Of a DNA stretch of 59,775 nt, positions 1 through 8,849 are shown in pieces (positions within the stretch are counted from its first letter, which is position 1; each line of letters starts with the position of its first letter). Source of the DNA: a bacterium. GTDB taxonomy: Bacteria > UBP6 > UBA1177 > JAKLFG01. The stretch spans positions 1 through 59,775 of the forward strand of contig JAKLFG010000010.1 of the NCBI GenBank assembly GCA_022711315.1, written 5' to 3'. Under the pieces are notes generated by a model. The model saw only the letters and a program-made list of their open reading frames with translations, searched no databases and was not told the DNA's origin. The position numbers were made by a program, and so were the translations under genes.

Positions 1-1890
1 TACGCATACTTCGGCATGTCGGTCGCCCCGGCGGGCGATGTGAACGGCGACGGGTTCGACGATATCGTCGTCGGCGCCTACCTTTACGACCATGGCCAGA
101 CCGACGAGGGCGCGGCCTTTGTCTATCTGGGGTCCGCCACCGGCATCATAACGACGCCGATCGCGACCCTCGAATCGGATCAGGCCTTCGCCGATCTCGG
201 CGTTGCGGTCGCCCCGGCGGGCGATGTGAACGGCGACGGCTACGACGACATCATCGTCGGCGCCGACTCCTTCGACAACGGTCAGACCAACGAGGGGGCC
301 GTGTTCATCCATCTCGGATCGGCCTCGGGCCCCGACAATGAGGCGGATGTCATGATCGAATCGGACCAGGCCTTTTCCTTTTTGGGCCGCTCGATCGCCG
401 CGGCGGGCGATGTGAACGGCGACGGGTACGCCGACATCGTCATCGGCGCTTACTATTACGACAACGGCGAGACCGACGAGGGGGTCGCCTTTGTCCATCT
501 CGGCTCCCCGTCCGGCATAGACACGACGGCCGCCGCGACGCTCCAGGCCGATCAGGCGAACGCCTACTTCGGTCGCTCGGTCGCCGCGGCAGGCGATGTG
601 AACGGCGACGGCTACGACGATATCGTGATCGGCGCCTACTCCTATGACAACGGCCAGACCAACGAGGGGTCGGCCTTCGTGTATCTCGGATCAGCCTCCG
701 GCACCGATACGACGCCGGCCGCCACGCTGGAACCGGATCAGGCCTCCGCCTCCTTCGGTTTCTCGGTCGCCTCGGCGGGCGATGTGAACGGCGACGGGTT
801 CGACGATATCATCGTCGGTTCCTACTACTACGACAACGGTCAGACCAACGAGGGCGCGGCGTTCCTGTATCACGGGTCTCCCGATGGCGTCACCTCCCCG
901 GCGGACGCCCTGTTCGAAAAGGATCAGGCGGGCGCCGAGTTCGGCATCTGCGTCGCTTCGGCGGGCGATGTGAACGGCGACCACTACGGCGATATCGTTA
1001 TCGGCTCCTACAAATACAACGGGACCGAGACCGAGGAAGGCGCCGCCTTCACCTATCACGGCGGCGCGGTCGGCTCGCCTACGGACGGGACCTGCGGCAA
1101 CGCGGTCCTGATAGGGGCGCTTCCTTTTTCGGTGAATGGCGACCTCGCGGGCAGAACGAACGGTCTTTCGCTCTATGGCGCCGGTTGCGCCGCCGCGACG
1201 CAGGACACCAACGACATCGTGTACCGCCTCACCGTCGAGGGAGGCCGCACCTATCAGATGGAGGCGACACCGACCGACGCGGGCGACATCGCGCTCAACC
1301 TGCTCGGCGCCTGCGGCGAAGAGGCTGTCTGCTTCGACAGCGCCGGCGCGGCGACGGTCACCTACACTCCCGCACAGGACCGGACGGTCCATATCGCGCT
1401 TGAGGGCACCGGGACCTATACGCTCACGGTGTCGGTCGAAGAGATCCCCGACGAGGATACGACCGATGACGACGAGACGCTCGATGACGCCGGTGACCCG
1501 GATGAGGACTACCCACCGACGGGAGAGATAGAGACCGATCACGACATCGAACCGGACGATGTGGCAACCGACGGAGAACAGTCCGACGAGGCGGTGGACG
1601 AAGGAGCGATCGATGAGGATACCCTGGAACCGGATGATGTGGTGAGCGATGATCCGGTATCCGATGACGGTACGGTGACCGATACCGACACGACCAAACC
1701 AGACACGGTAACTCCCGATACCGACACGGCAAAACCGGACTCCCCCGCCGACCAGGACCTGGTATCGACCGACGATGAACAGCCCGATGAGGCGGCGACC
1801 GACGGACTCCTGCCCGAAGAAGATACCCCGCCGGTCGACGACCCGGGCAAGTCGCAGAACGACGGCTGTGGGTGCTCGCTGGTATTCTAA
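1..1890 (+). CDS. FG-GAP repeat surface protein, 5' partial, with acidic stalk and Cys tail
   Basis: The reading frame is open from base 1, so the true start lies upstream of the window. Six FG-GAP (integrin-alpha-like beta-propeller) units are visible, each with the calcium-loop motif AGDVNGDG[YF]DDI and spaced exactly 62 residues apart. A Cys-containing beta-sandwich of about 120 residues follows and resembles a bacterial pre-peptidase C-terminal domain. Then come roughly 130 residues dominated by Asp, Glu, Pro and Thr, and the protein stops at DGCGCSLVF. FG-GAP propellers usually bind Ca2+ and mediate adhesion or ligand binding at the surface; that role is inferred. The exact tail recurs in the metalloprotease at 25646-28183. 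There is no C-terminal membrane helix after the Cys residues, unlike MYXO-CTERM. Ligand unknown. Confidence 0.85.
   Translation, partial: YAYFGMSVAPAGDVNGDGFDDIVVGAYLYDHGQTDEGAAFVYLGSATGIITTPIATLESDQAFADLGVAVAPAGDVNGDGYDDIIVGADSFDNGQTNEGAVFIHLGSASGPDNEADVMIESDQAFSFLGRSIAAAGDVNGDGYADIVIGAYYYDNGETDEGVAFVHLGSPSGIDTTAAATLQADQANAYFGRSVAAAGDVNGDGYDDIVIGAYSYDNGQTNEGSAFVYLGSASGTDTTPAATLEPDQASASFGFSVASAGDVNGDGFDDIIVGSYYYDNGQTNEGAAFLYHGSPDGVTSPADALFEKDQAGAEFGICVASAGDVNGDHYGDIVIGSYKYNGTETEEGAAFTYHGGAVGSPTDGTCGNAVLIGALPFSVNGDLAGRTNGLSLYGAGCAAATQDTNDIVYRLTVEGGRTYQMEATPTDAGDIALNLLGACGEEAVCFDSAGAATVTYTPAQDRTVHIALEGTGTYTLTVSVEEIPDEDTTDDDETLDDAGDPDEDYPPTGEIETDHDIEPDDVATDGEQSDEAVDEGAIDEDTLEPDDVVSDDPVSDDGTVTDTDTTKPDTVTPDTDTAKPDSPADQDLVSTDDEQPDEAATDGLLPEEDTPPVDDPGKSQNDGCGCSLVF
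31..1080 (+). repeat. 186-bp in-frame tandem repeats encoding FG-GAP units
   Basis: The codon for the Ala of AGDVNGD begins at 31, 217, 403, 589, 775 and 961, so the period is exactly 186 bp in all six copies. Blocks such as ggcgatgtgaacggcgac are identical or nearly so between units. The strict period and nucleotide similarity suggest recent tandem expansion or ongoing homogenisation. The last unit decays after about 1080. Confidence 0.85.
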
Positions 1891-1901
1891 CGGCTCTTTT
1901 G

Positions 1902-1930
1902 TTGACTCCTCGTCCTCTTTCCGCTATCCT
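1902..1930 (+). promoter_or_regulatory. Sigma70-like promoter for the UbiA gene
   Basis: TTGACT (1902-1907), a 17-nt spacer, then TATCCT (1925-1930). It lies just after the FG-GAP stop and 27 nt before the chosen ATG, which is preceded by a ggagaagg ribosome binding site. Confidence 0.55.
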
Positions 1931-1957
1931 CGCCCCACGAGTTCCCGGAGAAGGACC

Positions 1958-2833
1958 ATGTTGACGATACTGCGACTCCTGCGCGTCCACCAGTGGGTCA
2001 AGAACCTGCTCATTTTCTTCCCTCTTTTCTTCGCCCTTAAATTCACCGACACCGGACTTCTCGTAAGGGCTTGCGCCGCCTTCATCTTCTTCTCGCTCAC
2101 CGCGAGCGCCGTCTATGTCGTCAACGATCTGCGCGATGTTGCGGAGGACCGCGAACACCCCGACAAACGCCGCCGCCCCCTCGCGAGCGGTGCGATATCG
2201 CACATCGCCGCCGTATTCATCGCCGCGACACTGCTACTCGCCGGGCTCGGCGGCGCCTCGTTCTACAACAAACAACTTTTCCTCATACTCGCCATCTACT
2301 GCGTGCTCAATGTCCTCTACTCGATGCTGTTCAAACGGATAGCGCTCCTCGACATCTTCGTCATCGCGACCGGGTTCCTGCTCCGGCTCATCGCCGGCAC
2401 CGAATACGCGGGACTCGCCGGCGTCCACCCGTCACAGTGGATCATCGTGATGACCTTCCTGCTCGCGCTGTTCCTCGCCTTAGCCAAACGGCGCGACGAT
2501 GTCCTGCTCGCCGGGGAAGGGAAAAAGACGCGGCACGCCGTCCACGGCTACAATCTCGAATTCATCAACAGCGCGCTCGCGGTCATGACCGCCGTCATCA
2601 TACTCGCCTACATCCTTTACACGATGGACCCGGCGGTCGCCCGCCACTTCGGGTCCGACAAGATATACCTGACGGTGATATTCGTCATACTGGGACTCTT
2701 CCGCTACCTGCAACTGACGCTTGTGTACAAGAAAAGCAGTCAGCCGACCGACCTGTTACTGCGCGACCGGTTCCTCCAACTCACGATACTCGGCTGGATA
2801 GCGCTGTTCGTGATACTCGTCTATCTGAGGTGA
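1958..2833 (+). CDS. UbiA-family decaprenyl-phosphate phosphoribosyltransferase-like protein
   Basis: A 291-residue polytopic membrane protein. It matches the 5-phosphoribose-1-diphosphate:decaprenyl-phosphate phosphoribosyltransferase branch of UbiA (mycobacterial Rv3806c type). It opens with RVHQWVKN, carries the first Asp-rich motif NDLRDVAEDREHPDKRRRP at about residues 56-74, and has a second conserved segment LAKRRDD near residue 178. Known members transfer ribose-5-phosphate from PRPP to a polyprenyl phosphate at the inner membrane. The ATG at 1958 was chosen because it has a good ribosome binding site and the family N-terminus begins there; codons upstream in frame overlap the previous gene. 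An SDR gene starts 4 nt after the stop, and prs, the PRPP synthase, is 2.2 kb downstream. Donor and acceptor specificity is inferred from family. Confidence 0.8.
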   Translation: MLTILRLLRVHQWVKNLLIFFPLFFALKFTDTGLLVRACAAFIFFSLTASAVYVVNDLRDVAEDREHPDKRRRPLASGAISHIAAVFIAATLLLAGLGGASFYNKQLFLILAIYCVLNVLYSMLFKRIALLDIFVIATGFLLRLIAGTEYAGLAGVHPSQWIIVMTFLLALFLALAKRRDDVLLAGEGKKTRHAVHGYNLEFINSALAVMTAVIILAYILYTMDPAVARHFGSDKIYLTVIFVILGLFRYLQLTLVYKKSSQPTDLLLRDRFLQLTILGWIALFVILVYLR

Positions 2834-2837
2834 TGCG

Positions 2838-3875
2838 ATGAAGGTGCTGATCACCGGCGGCGCCGGGTTCTTCGGGCTCCACATGACCCGCAAATGTGTG
2901 GCCGAAGGCGACGCCGTGACGCTCCTCGACATCGCCGAATATCACGCCGGGGAATACGACCCGCAGGTGACACTGGTCCGCGGCGATGTGCGCGACACGG
3001 CGAAGATGAGCGACCTCATCGCGGCCACCGATGTGGTCATCCACGCGGCGGCGGCGCTCCCGCTCGAATCGAAAAAAGAGATATTCTCGACCAATGTCGA
3101 CGGGACACGGAATGTCCTTGATCTCGCGCTGAAGCACCATACCAAGCGGTTCGTCTTCATCAGTTCGACCGCCGTCTACGGCGTTCCCGATCATCACCCG
3201 CTCTACGAGACCGACGAGAGGATCGGCGTCGGCCCCTACGGCGAGTCGAAGATAGCGGCCGAGGTGCACTGCGAGGAGGTTCGCGCACAGGGGCTGTATG
3301 TCACGGTCATCCGCCCCAAGACCTTCATCGGCACCCACCGGCTCGGTGTTTTCCAGATACTCTACAACTGGATCGAGGAAGGCCACAAGATACCGGTCAT
3401 CGGCAACGGGAAGAACCGCTACCAACTGCTCGAGGTCGACGACCTCTGCGACGCGGTGTTCAAGGCGTACCGCCACCCCGGCGCCGAGGCGAACGATGTG
3501 TTCAATGTCGGGTGCGCCGAGTTCCGTACCATCAACGAGGATGTCGGGGCGCTCTGCGAACACGCGAAAAGCGGGGCGCGGGTCATGCACACGCCGGTGT
3601 GGCTGGTGATCCCGGCGCTCCAACTGTTCGAGGCGCTGAACCTGTCGCCGCTCTACAAATGGGTCTACGGCACGGCACACAAGGACAGTTTCGTATCGAT
3701 AGAAAAGGCGCAGAAGGTGCTCGGCTGGCAGCCACGCTACAGTGAATCGGAGGCGCTCATTCGCTCCTACCGGTGGTATCTCGACAACAAGGGAACGATC
3801 GCGAAGGAGACCGGGACCTCCCACCGGGTCGCGTGGAAACAAGGCATACTCGCGCTTTTCAAAAGGTTCTTATGA
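2838..3875 (+). CDS. NAD(P)-dependent epimerase/dehydratase (extended SDR)
   Basis: 345 residues. The Rossmann nucleotide-binding motif GGAGFFG is at residues 7-13. The catalytic Ser/Thr lies in FISSTAVYG (about 108-115) and the Tyr-Lys pair in PYGESK (Y134, K138). The fold and length fit nucleotide-sugar or polyprenyl-sugar epimerases and dehydratases. It begins 4 nt after the phosphoribosyltransferase stop, so the two are surely co-transcribed. In mycobacteria the product of that transferase is epimerised to decaprenyl-phosphoryl arabinose by an oxidase plus an SDR (DprE1/DprE2). This gene could play the reductase part, but it could equally be an unrelated sugar-nucleotide enzyme. The substrate cannot be read from sequence. 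Confidence 0.75.
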   Translation: MKVLITGGAGFFGLHMTRKCVAEGDAVTLLDIAEYHAGEYDPQVTLVRGDVRDTAKMSDLIAATDVVIHAAAALPLESKKEIFSTNVDGTRNVLDLALKHHTKRFVFISSTAVYGVPDHHPLYETDERIGVGPYGESKIAAEVHCEEVRAQGLYVTVIRPKTFIGTHRLGVFQILYNWIEEGHKIPVIGNGKNRYQLLEVDDLCDAVFKAYRHPGAEANDVFNVGCAEFRTINEDVGALCEHAKSGARVMHTPVWLVIPALQLFEALNLSPLYKWVYGTAHKDSFVSIEKAQKVLGWQPRYSESEALIRSYRWYLDNKGTIAKETGTSHRVAWKQGILALFKRFL

Positions 3876-3915
3876 ACACATATATTATTCATGTGAACAC
3901 ACGGTGGATCCTCTC

Positions 3916-5007
3916 ATGACCTCTACAACCATGCCTGTCCTTCGCATCGGCGACCTGACGATATCCCCTCCGATCATACAGGGCGCGATGGGCGTCCGCG
4001 TTTCACGGAGCGGCCTCGCGGCGGCCGTCGCCAACGAAGGGTGCGTCGGCACGATCGCGAGCGTGGGGCTCGGCGACTACGAGCACGCGTCAGACGCCAA
4101 CCTTAACACCGTCAGCAACGAAGCGCTCCGCGCCGAGATCCGGCAGGCGCGGGCCCTTGCGCCGACCGGCATCATCGGCGTCAATGTCATGGTGGTCCTT
4201 GACAACTTCCCCGGGCTGATCGGCGTCTGCGTCGAGGAAGAGGTGGATATGATCGTCTGCGGCTCCGGACTCCCGCTCGATCTGCCGAAATACCTGAACG
4301 GGAAGGACATCAAACTGGTGCCGATCGTCTCCTCGGCGCGCGCGCTCAACATAATCTGCCGCAAGTGGAAACAGCATTACGGCCGGCTCCCCGACGCCGT
4401 CATCGTCGAGGGACCGGAGGCGGGCGGCCATCTGGGCTATTCTTTCGACGAACTCCTCGATCACACCGCGCCGACGCTGGAACAACTGGTGACCGAACTG
4501 GTCGCCTTCACCCGGACGCTCGATCGCCCGATCCCGGTCATCGCGGCGGGAGGCATCTTCGACGGCGCCGACATCGCACGGTTCCTGAGACTCGGGGCCG
4601 CCGGCGTCCAGATGGCGACCCGCTTCGTCTGCACCGACGAGTGCGATGTGCACCCCAGCTTCAAACAGGCCTATCTTGACGCCGGAAAGGAAGATACCAT
4701 CATCATCAACAGTCCGGTGGGACTGCCCGGCCGCGTCATCAAGAGCGCCTTCGTCGACCGGGTCCATGCCGGAGGCGAGGTCCCCTTCATCTGTCGGCAC
4801 CACTGCCTGCGGACCTGCGACCCGAACACGGTCCCCTACTGCATCGCAAAGGTGCTGGGCGACGCTTCGCGCGGCGATCTTAACAATGCGTTCGTCTTCG
4901 CCGGATCGAACGCCTACCGGTGCACCGAGATCGTTCCGGTGAAAAAACTTATCGCGCAACTGTCGGCGGAGCTGCTCGCCGAACTGTCGGGCCCCGACCA
5001 TGCGTGA
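3916..5007 (+). CDS. Nitronate monooxygenase-family FMN protein
   Basis: 363 residues from ATG 3916; ATG 3931 is an alternative and neither has a strong ribosome binding site. It is a TIM-barrel flavoprotein of the 2-nitropropane dioxygenase/nitronate monooxygenase family, which oxidises alkyl nitronates with FMN. Visible signatures are IIQGAMGV near the N-terminus, EGPEAGGHLG in the middle (with the conserved His), and the FMN-phosphate loop AAGGIFDG. The C-terminal part contains a cysteine cluster, CRHHCLRTC then C, seen in a subset of family members. The family is often misannotated and real substrates vary. It lies in the same orientation between the SDR gene and prs, so it may belong to the same transcription unit. 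Confidence 0.75.
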   Translation: MTSTTMPVLRIGDLTISPPIIQGAMGVRVSRSGLAAAVANEGCVGTIASVGLGDYEHASDANLNTVSNEALRAEIRQARALAPTGIIGVNVMVVLDNFPGLIGVCVEEEVDMIVCGSGLPLDLPKYLNGKDIKLVPIVSSARALNIICRKWKQHYGRLPDAVIVEGPEAGGHLGYSFDELLDHTAPTLEQLVTELVAFTRTLDRPIPVIAAGGIFDGADIARFLRLGAAGVQMATRFVCTDECDVHPSFKQAYLDAGKEDTIIINSPVGLPGRVIKSAFVDRVHAGGEVPFICRHHCLRTCDPNTVPYCIAKVLGDASRGDLNNAFVFAGSNAYRCTEIVPVKKLIAQLSAELLAELSGPDHA

Positions 5008-5053
5008 GACGATAACGGACCGCCCATAGATCTTAGGGAGAAGGAGTACGGCC

Positions 5054-6079
5054 ATGGAACAATCGCGCGGCAAACTGGGGATCATGACCTGCGGCTCGGG
5101 CAAGGCGTTCGCCGACCGGGTGGTGAAGCATGTCGAGTCGATATACGGCAAACGGCTCGCAGAAAGTGGTTTCAAATACCTGCTTTCGGAAGAGGTCCGT
5201 TTCGCCAACGGCGAACTCAAGACGGTCCTGCACGAACCGGTGCGCGGGTACGATCTCTACATCCTCCAACTGATGGACGACCCGCTCTCCCCGCATTCGG
5301 TCAATGACAACCTCATGGCGCTCGCGACCGCGGTCAACGCCGCCTACAACAGCGACCCGAACTCGGTCACCGCGGTCATCCCGCAGTTCCCCAACTCGCG
5401 GCAGGAGCGCCGCAAGGGACGCGAGAGTCTCACCGCAGCCATGGTGGCGCAGTTCCTCGAGGAATGCGGCGCGGGCCGCGTGCTCACGATAGACATCCAC
5501 GCCGAGGCCATCGTCGGGTTCTTCCGCAAGGCGCGGCTCGACAACCTGCACGCCTCGCGCCAGATCATCCACTACCTGCAGGAGAACAACCTCATATCGC
5601 CCGAAACGGTGGTGGTCGCCCCCGATGTCGGGTCGGCCGAGACCGCGCGGTTCTACAGCCGCGAACTCAAGCGCGACATGGCGATGATCGTCAAGGAACG
5701 CGACTATTCGAAGACCTCGACCGTCATATCGACGCGACTGGTCGGCAATGTGAAGGAACGCGACATCCTCATCATCGACGACATGATCGCGACCGGCGGC
5801 ACGCTCATCGCCGCCTGCCGCACGCTGAAGGAATTCGGGGCACGGCGCATCGATGTGGCCGCCACCTTCCCCTTCTTCAACGGCCCGGCGGCGCAGAATA
5901 TCGACGCGGCGTGGCACGAAGGCATCATCAACACGGTGGCCGGCACCAACGCGGTGTGGCACGGCGAGGAATTCGTCAAGAAGCATCCGTGGTACCGCGA
6001 GGTCGATGTGACGCGGCTGTTCGCCGAGGTCATTTACCGTATCAACCACATGAAGTCCATATCGGAACTGCTCGATTAA
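5054..6079 (+). CDS. prs: Ribose-phosphate pyrophosphokinase (PRPP synthase)
   Basis: 341 residues; it makes PRPP from ribose-5-phosphate and ATP in the cytosol. Visible family features are FANGEL, the ATP-binding region [15 protein letters not shown] (a divergent version of the usual RQDRK...REPISA), [24 protein letters not shown], and the PRPP-binding loop [11 protein letters not shown] near residue 240. It is slightly longer than the common 310-320 residues and clearly belongs to a divergent subgroup. A strong ggagaaggag ribosome binding site precedes the ATG. purC, which works downstream of PRPP in purine synthesis, follows 25 nt later. The PRPP-using UbiA enzyme lies upstream on the same strand. 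Confidence 0.88.
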   Translation: MEQSRGKLGIMTCGSGKAFADRVVKHVESIYGKRLAESGFKYLLSEEVRFANGELKTVLHEPVRGYDLYILQLMDDPLSPHSVNDNLMALATAVNAAYNSDPNSVTAVIPQFPNSRQERRKGRESLTAAMVAQFLEECGAGRVLTIDIHAEAIVGFFRKARLDNLHASRQIIHYLQENNLISPETVVVAPDVGSAETARFYSRELKRDMAMIVKERDYSKTSTVISTRLVGNVKERDILIIDDMIATGGTLIAACRTLKEFGARRIDVAATFPFFNGPAAQNIDAAWHEGIINTVAGTNAVWHGEEFVKKHPWYREVDVTRLFAEVIYRINHMKSISELLD

Positions 6080-6104
6080 CCCCTCGTTCAGCGGAGACGA
6101 CACG

Positions 6105-6992
6105 ATGTTGCGTATGGAAAAGGTCGCCGGGCGCGACACCCTGATGGAAAGCGATATCCCGTTCCTGAAGGTATTCAAAAAAGGGAAGGTGCGCGAGGTC
6201 TACGAACTGGGCGAGTACCTGCTCATCATCGCCACCGACCGCCTGTCGGCCTTCGATGTGGTGATGAAGAGCGGCATCCCGCACAAGGGGGTCTACCTCA
6301 CCAAGCAGAGTTCGTTCTGGTTCAAATTCCTCAACCAGAAAGGGTATCTGACCCATTTCGTGACCGACGATATCGCCGAGATGGCGAAACTGACGGGCGA
6401 GAAACGGCTGTGCGATCTGCCGTGGCTCAAGGGGCGCGCGATGCTCGGCAAGAAGGCCGAACTCGTCCCGGTCGAGGCGGTCTGCCGCTTCCGCGTGTTC
6501 GGGTCGGCGGTACCGGCGCTCAAGGAGAAAAAATGGATCTGGGACGCCCCGGAGATCGACGGTGAGATCAAGGAGGGGGCGCTCATCAAGAACGGCCCGA
6601 TCTTCACCCCGACCGAGAAATCGGAGACCGACGACAAGATATCGTTCGAACAGATGGTGAAGATCGTCGGCGACAAAGGGCGCGCCGACGAGATCAAGGC
6701 GAAGACCGTCGAGATATTCAAACTGGTCAACGACCACGCGCAGAAGACCTTCAACTTCGAGATAGCCGACGGCAAGATAGAATGGGGTCTTTTCGGCGGC
6801 GAACTGATGCTCATCGACGAGACCTTCACGAGCGATTCGGCCCGCTTCATGCCCGACAAGTCAAAGGAATTCTTCCGCTCGTGGCTGAAGGACCACAACC
6901 TCAAAGGTCAGGCGGTCGCGCTCCCCGACGAGGTGGCCATGGCGGTGGCCGATCTTTACGCCGCGCAGTGTCGCGCGATGCGCATACTCTAA
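6105..6992 (+). CDS. purC: Phosphoribosylaminoimidazole-succinocarboxamide synthase
   Basis: 295 residues; SAICAR synthetase, which ligates aspartate to CAIR with ATP in de novo purine synthesis. Recognisable signatures are GKVREVYELG, the ATP/substrate motif DRLSAFDVVM, and LIDETFTSDSARF near residue 228. The size fits the longer, about 300-residue form rather than the 240-residue enterobacterial type. ATG 6105 is used; ATG 6114 in the same frame is possible. It follows prs closely and is probably co-transcribed, giving a PRPP/purine pair. Confidence 0.92.
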   Translation: MLRMEKVAGRDTLMESDIPFLKVFKKGKVREVYELGEYLLIIATDRLSAFDVVMKSGIPHKGVYLTKQSSFWFKFLNQKGYLTHFVTDDIAEMAKLTGEKRLCDLPWLKGRAMLGKKAELVPVEAVCRFRVFGSAVPALKEKKWIWDAPEIDGEIKEGALIKNGPIFTPTEKSETDDKISFEQMVKIVGDKGRADEIKAKTVEIFKLVNDHAQKTFNFEIADGKIEWGLFGGELMLIDETFTSDSARFMPDKSKEFFRSWLKDHNLKGQAVALPDEVAMAVADLYAAQCRAMRIL

Positions 6993-7034
6993 AAAAACAT
7001 CTTCACGGCTGAACGGATCGGACACGGGAAAGGA

Positions 7035-7265
7035 TCAGCGATCCTCTTCGGGGGAAAGCGGGTCGGTGCCGGGGATGTCTATGCCGAGCGCCTGCAGTAT
7101 CTTGCGCTTGGTCGCCATGCGGCAGGCATAGCCTTTCTCGATGCGGTCGAGCGTGACGAGCGATATCTCAGCCTTCCGTGCGAGTTCCGTCTTGCTGATG
7201 AGGTTATTCTCGCGATACTCTTTGAGCCGGCTGAGCAGTTGCCGATCCTTGACCAGTCTCGTCAT
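7035..7265 (-). CDS. Small XRE/Cro-type HTH regulator
   Basis: 76 residues containing one helix-turn-helix of the Cro/CI type: the segment SKTELARKAEISLVTLDRIE fits helices 2 and 3, and LARKA.IS...L.RIE is typical. There is no second domain, so it is probably a DNA-binding-only regulator. It is convergent with purC and transcribed in the same direction as the WecA-like gene upstream of it, but a promoter of its own overlaps that gene's stop codon. Target unknown; self-regulation is common for such small proteins. Confidence 0.8.
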   Translation of the reverse strand: MTRLVKDRQLLSRLKEYRENNLISKTELARKAEISLVTLDRIEKGYACRMATKRKILQALGIDIPGTDPLSPEEDR

Positions 7266-7306
7266 GACCTCTCTCTATCTCGCAAAAAACAATAAACACG
7301 CCCGCC

Positions 7307-7335
7307 AGTCTATGCGGTCACCGGGCCGAAGTCAA
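7307..7335 (-). promoter_or_regulatory. Promoter for the XRE regulator
   Basis: On the minus strand, TTGACT (7335-7330), a 17-nt spacer, then TAGACT (7312-7307). The -35 box overlaps the stop codon of the upstream transferase gene. The leader would be about 35 nt with a weak ribosome binding site. Confidence 0.45.
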
Positions 7336-8717
7336 GGCCTTTCGCCTCTTTTTTCGCCGCAGATGAACAGGAAGAGCGATTTGGCCACGACGGTGAACAT
7401 CTGCGACTCGCGCGTATTGATGGCGGGCACCACCCCCTTCCAGTGCAGGCGCAGGAAATGGTCACGCTCCGCCGGGATATCGAGAAAGTTGACCGGGTCC
7501 TTGGTCCCCGATTCGAAGATGGTCTCTCCATCGGCCGTGATGAGCGCGAACCCCTGTATCGGCAGGGAGAAGATGAATTCCTCCATCTCGCGGAGCGGCA
7601 TTTGGGAAAGGCGCTCCACGAACATCCGCTCCAGCAGGTCCTCCATGCGGTTCTCGCGGTTCAGGCGATACCGTCCGAGCAGGATGTCGAGATAGCCGAG
7701 TTTCGTGATGATGACGACGATGATGACCGAGAAGACCACGATGATGAGGAACGCCTCACGATCCTTCAGGAACACCGAGAAGAGCGCGAGCGCGGTGAAC
7801 AGGATCGTGATACCGTAGAGCGTCAGCACGACGCGCCGCTGGTTCCACCCTTTGGAAAGCAGGACATGGTGAATGTGCTGGCGGTCGGCCATGAAAAGCG
7901 GCTGGCTCCGCAGGAACCGCCGGATGAGCGCCAGCGCCGTATCGAGGATCGGCACCCCCATCGCGACGATGGGCACGAGCAGGGAGACGAGCGTGTGGTG
8001 CTTCGACGCCCCTTTGAGCGAAAGCACCGCGAGGAGGAACCCGATGAACATAGACCCGGAATCGCCCATGAATATCTTGGCGGGGTTGAAGTTGTAGACG
8101 AGGAACCCGACCACCGCACCGGCGAGCGCCGCCGATATAAGGGCGACGAACTCGATATTGTTGTGGAGCGCGAGGATGAGGATGGTCACCGACACGAAGA
8201 ACGCGATGCCCGACGACAGCCCGTCCATACCGTCGATCAGGTTGAACGCGTTGATGATCCCGACGATCCACAGGATGGTCACCGGCAGGGAAAGATAGCC
8301 GAATTCGATAGCGCCGAACGGAGTGTTCAACTGGTCGATGGCGAACCCGAACCGGTACGCGGCGGCCGCGACCGCTATCTGGAAAAGGAACTTCCAGCGC
8401 GCCGGCACGCCGCGCACATCGTCGAGCAGGCCGAGCCCGCTGATGAGCAGACCGCCGCCGATGATCACGAGCGGATTGGCGAGCGTGCTGAAGAACACCT
8501 CGGAGACATTGTTGTGGTAGAAAAGCAGCAGGATGAGCGGCAGCATGGTGCCGAGCGAGATACCGACCCCGCCGATGCGCGGTATGTTGCCCGAATGTAT
8601 GGTACGGCGGTTCGACGCGTCGACCACCCCCCAACGGCGACCGTAATGGATGAGGATGGGGGTGACGACGATCAGAAAGGCGAACGATATGAGAAAGGCG
8701 GTGAGGAATGTCTTCAT
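7332..8717 (-). CDS. WecA/MraY-family polyprenyl-phosphate sugar-1-phosphate transferase with C-terminal extension
   Basis: 461 residues with about ten membrane helices over the first 340. Family motifs in order are RRTIHSGNIPRIGG, the cytosolic DDVRG loop, NAFNLIDGMDGLSSG (about 158-172), GDSGSMFIGF, and the HIHH motif near 282 that distinguishes WecA/TagO-type enzymes from MraY. They transfer a HexNAc-1-phosphate from UDP-sugar to undecaprenyl phosphate and so start O-antigen, capsule or teichoic-type glycans. About 115 residues after the last helix form a soluble extension (contains LPIQGFALITADGETIFESG, roadblock- or PAS-like in look but unassigned). A divergent promoter pair separates it from the amgK operon. 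Confidence 0.85.
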   Translation of the reverse strand: MKTFLTAFLISFAFLIVVTPILIHYGRRWGVVDASNRRTIHSGNIPRIGGVGISLGTMLPLILLLFYHNNVSEVFFSTLANPLVIIGGGLLISGLGLLDDVRGVPARWKFLFQIAVAAAAYRFGFAIDQLNTPFGAIEFGYLSLPVTILWIVGIINAFNLIDGMDGLSSGIAFFVSVTILILALHNNIEFVALISAALAGAVVGFLVYNFNPAKIFMGDSGSMFIGFLLAVLSLKGASKHHTLVSLLVPIVAMGVPILDTALALIRRFLRSQPLFMADRQHIHHVLLSKGWNQRRVVLTLYGITILFTALALFSVFLKDREAFLIIVVFSVIIVVIITKLGYLDILLGRYRLNRENRMEDLLERMFVERLSQMPLREMEEFIFSLPIQGFALITADGETIFESGTKDPVNFLDIPAERDHFLRLHWKGVVPAINTRESQMFTVVAKSLFLFICGEKRGERP

Positions 8718-8742
8718 GCGGACCCTTTAAAAGACCGGCGGT

Positions 8743-8770
8743 ATCATAACGGAAAAAAGCGAAAAATCAA
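8743..8770 (-). promoter_or_regulatory. Promoter for the WecA-like gene
   Basis: Minus-strand TTGATT (8770-8765), a 16-nt spacer and TATGAT (8748-8743), with the start codon at 8717. It is divergent to the promoter at 8795-8823, and only 24 nt separate the two -35 boxes. Confidence 0.5.
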
Positions 8771-8794
8771 ATAGCGCGGACCACAATAATAAAG

Positions 8795-8823
8795 TTGACC
8801 GCTCAACGAGTATCGGGTAAAAT
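8795..8823 (+). promoter_or_regulatory. Promoter for the amgK-murU operon
   Basis: TTGACC (8795-8800), a 17-nt spacer, TAAAAT (8818-8823); a ggaggg ribosome binding site precedes ATG 8850. Confidence 0.55.
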
Positions 8824-8849
8824 GCGCCGTTCCCCACACGGAGGGTCAC

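Noticed and set aside
31-1080. CRISPR-like regular spacing
   Set aside because: The repeats are in-frame coding units with degenerate interiors and a 186-bp period, not short repeats with unique spacers.
1860-1890. Classical MYXO-CTERM at the FG-GAP protein end
   Set aside because: The GCGC motif fits in part, but the transmembrane helix and Arg-rich end that define MYXO-CTERM are missing.
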